Assembly (NCBI GenBank): GCA_017996595.1
Contig: JAGOGT010000088.1
Span: forward strand, 1-5,714
Direction of reading: 5' to 3'
Length of the DNA stretch: 5,714 bases
Source of the DNA: Candidatus Cloacimonadota bacterium
GTDB taxonomy: Bacteria; Cloacimonadota; Cloacimonadia; Cloacimonadales; Cloacimonadaceae
Both the position numbers and the translations under genes were made by a program. This document shows, one piece after another, positions 4,121 to 5,714 of this stretch (within the stretch, counting starts at the first letter, position 1; each line of letters starts with the position of its first letter). A model generated the notes under the pieces. It ran no database searches. It was not told the origin of the DNA and saw only the letters and a list, made by a program, of their open reading frames with translations.

Positions 4121-5714
4121 TCAGTAGAGGATAGTCATTTTGGTTGTTAGTTTAGTGCGTCCCACCGATAGCCTCAAAAAGTAGATTCCGGCAGCCAGTT
4201 TAGTAAAGCCGGGCTTAGCGGAAAGCAAGGCCATTCCCTCACCGCTGATATCTCCCAATTCGGCATCCATCACCTTCTGCCCGCGGATATTGTAAATCTC
4301 CAGCTTTGCCTTTTCCGCCTCGGTGCTTTCAAGCCACCAGCGCAAGGCGGCAATGTTTTTACCTCTTATGGGATTGGGATTTACCTGGATGTAGGAGGGT
4401 AGTTCATAGCTTCCTGAGATAGCAGCGCTGACATTGCCACTGAAATCGACAAGTTTCAGCGTATAGGTTCCGGAACTGATTATAGGAATGCTTATCTCCT
4501 GGCTGCTGGCATAGCGGGCGGAGCTATAGAGCCTGGGGATGCCATCGTTATTCAGCATCACTTCGATATAAAAGAAATCAGGAATAGGCTGCAAACCAAT
4601 TTTCAGTATCAGGTTCTTACCTTGAACCTTCTGTGATAGCAATACCGGAGCAGGGGGTGGCTCTGTATCTCCCAAAACATAATTCACATAGCCGATCCAC
4701 CAGTTCTGTGCAAAATCCAGCTTGATGTATTGGGGCCAGCCATTTTCGAAATTAAAGCGATTATCAGGATACCACAGTGCCGCCGTACCAATATTCTCGA
4801 TACCCGTATCATAAGTCGTAAAATCCGAGGCCACTACAATGCAATTCCAGGTGGATAGCAAATTGATGAATACCGGCCAGGTAGGTCTGTATTCATGCAG
4901 CAGCGTGGCAAATTGCCGGATGTCGATATCGGCCAAGCCGGTATTGAATTCATAGAGGTCATCCCGCAGCACATGATACAGAGTTCCCTCCAAAAGCATC
5001 TGCTGCACCGCTTCCTGAAAGGCATTCCGGAAGCTATCCAAGGCTTCCGTGGCGATAGTGGAACAGGTAATCGTCCAGGTCCCAGGCCCGGGATTGATCC
5101 CCTCTCCGGGCAGATAGGACTGCACATATAGCTGGGGAATTTGGTTTAAAATGCTATCCAAATCGCCATTCATAATCGGAATAATCCGCTCGTAGGGGAA
5201 ACCATATTGTGGCACCAGTTCTTCCGAGGCGATAATATAGCTGGCATGTTCCGCCACCTGCGTAATCACCTCGATGCTTTGCATGCTGCAGGCGTCGAAT
5301 AGCAGAATGTCCAGCTTCGGAATGCCTTCAAAAGCCCTGTTCAGATCGCCACCCGCAATGCTCATCAGGTTTTCGGAGCTGTAGTCGGGGCAAATCCACT
5401 TATTATCACCATCCTTATACCAGCTATCTCCGTGCGACCAGATCACCAGCATCTTACGCTGGGAGGGATAGTGGCTAAACCCCCATTTGATAAAGGTATT
5501 CAGGTTATCGGGATCGCCGCTATCGATAGCGCCAAGGTTGCTTAGCACCGGGGAACTAATATTATCGGAATTGTCCTTTTGGATTTTATAACGCTTTGCC
5601 CCCTCCGGGAAATCTGCCTGCACGATGATATTCAGCCCGCTTGGCTGGATAACGCTTTCCATGCTGTTGATATCCAGCGCTCCCATTTGGGCAAGGTTAT
5701 TATCGGCAGCCATA
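4121..5714 (-). CDS. Clostripain-family (C11) cysteine peptidase with T9SS-type C-terminal sorting domain, 5' end cut by window edge
   Basis: A secreted peptidase is predicted; C11 enzymes usually cut after Arg or Lys. About 530 codons are visible and the N-terminus with any signal peptide lies beyond the right edge. Numbered from ATG 5713, this Met is probably internal, being part of the family motif xYMAADNNL. Seen: catalytic His94 in LVIWSHGDSW (89-98), catalytic Cys142 in LLFDACSMQSIEV (137-149) with Asp140 two residues before it, ASEELVPQYGFPY (162-174), and the late core block YDTGIENIGTAALWYPD (301-317). After EPPPAP (351-356) comes an Ig-like beta domain (about 357-438). A Por/T9SS type A sorting domain (about 443-530) follows, with VNPNPIRG, LEIYNIRGQKV and LAAGIYFLRL. 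It is separated from the next gene by the DnaA-box gap and is probably not part of that operon. Confidence 0.93.
   Translation of the reverse strand, partial: MAADNNLAQMGALDINSMESVIQPSGLNIIVQADFPEGAKRYKIQKDNSDNISSPVLSNLGAIDSGDPDNLNTFIKWGFSHYPSQRKMLVIWSHGDSWYKDGDNKWICPDYSSENLMSIAGGDLNRAFEGIPKLDILLFDACSMQSIEVITQVAEHASYIIASEELVPQYGFPYERIIPIMNGDLDSILNQIPQLYVQSYLPGEGINPGPGTWTITCSTIATEALDSFRNAFQEAVQQMLLEGTLYHVLRDDLYEFNTGLADIDIRQFATLLHEYRPTWPVFINLLSTWNCIVVASDFTTYDTGIENIGTAALWYPDNRFNFENGWPQYIKLDFAQNWWIGYVNYVLGDTEPPPAPVLLSQKVQGKNLILKIGLQPIPDFFYIEVMLNNDGIPRLYSSARYASSQEISIPIISSGTYTLKLVDFSGNVSAAISGSYELPSYIQVNPNPIRGKNIAALRWWLESTEAEKAKLEIYNIRGQKVMDAELGDISGEGMALLSAKPGFTKLAAGIYFLRLSVGRTKLTTKMTILY

Noticed and set aside
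4054..4134. A 26-codon plus-strand reading frame (begins MFCCFSST) behind AAGGAG in the DnaA-box gap, possibly a leader peptide.
   Set aside because: The spacing from AAGGAG to ATG is only three bases, it points into the 3' end of the opposite-strand peptidase gene, and its sequence is simply the read-through of the DnaA boxes. No downstream plus-strand gene exists.

Overview
The window reads as one stretch of bacterial chromosome of roughly balanced base composition, with every recognisable protein gene on the minus strand. From right to left, in the direction of transcription, it holds the following: the 3' part of a secreted clostripain-type (C11) cysteine peptidase with a C-terminal T9SS-type sorting domain; a 170-base non-coding gap full of DnaA boxes and inverted repeats; and a compact run of seven genes. 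Those seven are a SpoU/TrmH-type RNA 2'-O-methyltransferase, thymidine kinase (tdk), a YggT/YlmG membrane protein, DivIVA, a trimeric purine nucleoside phosphorylase, a TraR/DksA zinc-finger protein and lspA, which is cut by the left edge. A T9SS-style sorting domain together with a DivIVA gene points to a bacterium of the FCB group, with Cloacimonadota as my best guess. This is inference from gene content; no rRNA or marker gene allows a firm assignment.

The gene run looks like an operon. Three of its junctions are 4-base stop/start overlaps (TTGA, ATGA, GTGA) and the others are gaps of 13, 53 and 58 bases. Its core order, yggT - divIVA - (PNP) - TraR/DksA zinc finger - lspA, resembles the Bacillus arrangement ylmG - ylmH - divIVA - ileS - ylyA - lspA, with a nucleoside phosphorylase in the place of ileS. 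The genes therefore combine cell-pole/envelope functions (YggT, DivIVA, LspA), nucleoside salvage (Tdk, PNP), RNA modification and a transcription or stress regulator.

The most striking signal is not a gene. Between the peptidase and the methyltransferase, within 107 bases, lie three perfect DnaA boxes (TTATCCACA) and one with a single mismatch. Two face each other in a 10-base-arm inverted repeat and two are in direct tandem with an 11-base period; an A+T-rich stretch lies between the pairs and two further inverted repeats flank or adjoin the first pair. This is a candidate replication origin, DnaA-titration site or DnaA-controlled operator placed upstream of a nucleotide-salvage operon. A second surprise lies just downstream. 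The conserved N-terminus of the methyltransferase continues about 29 codons upstream of its first GTG, to a strong Shine-Dalgarno with no ATG, GTG or TTG in frame, so it either uses a rare start codon such as ATC or carries a frameshift.
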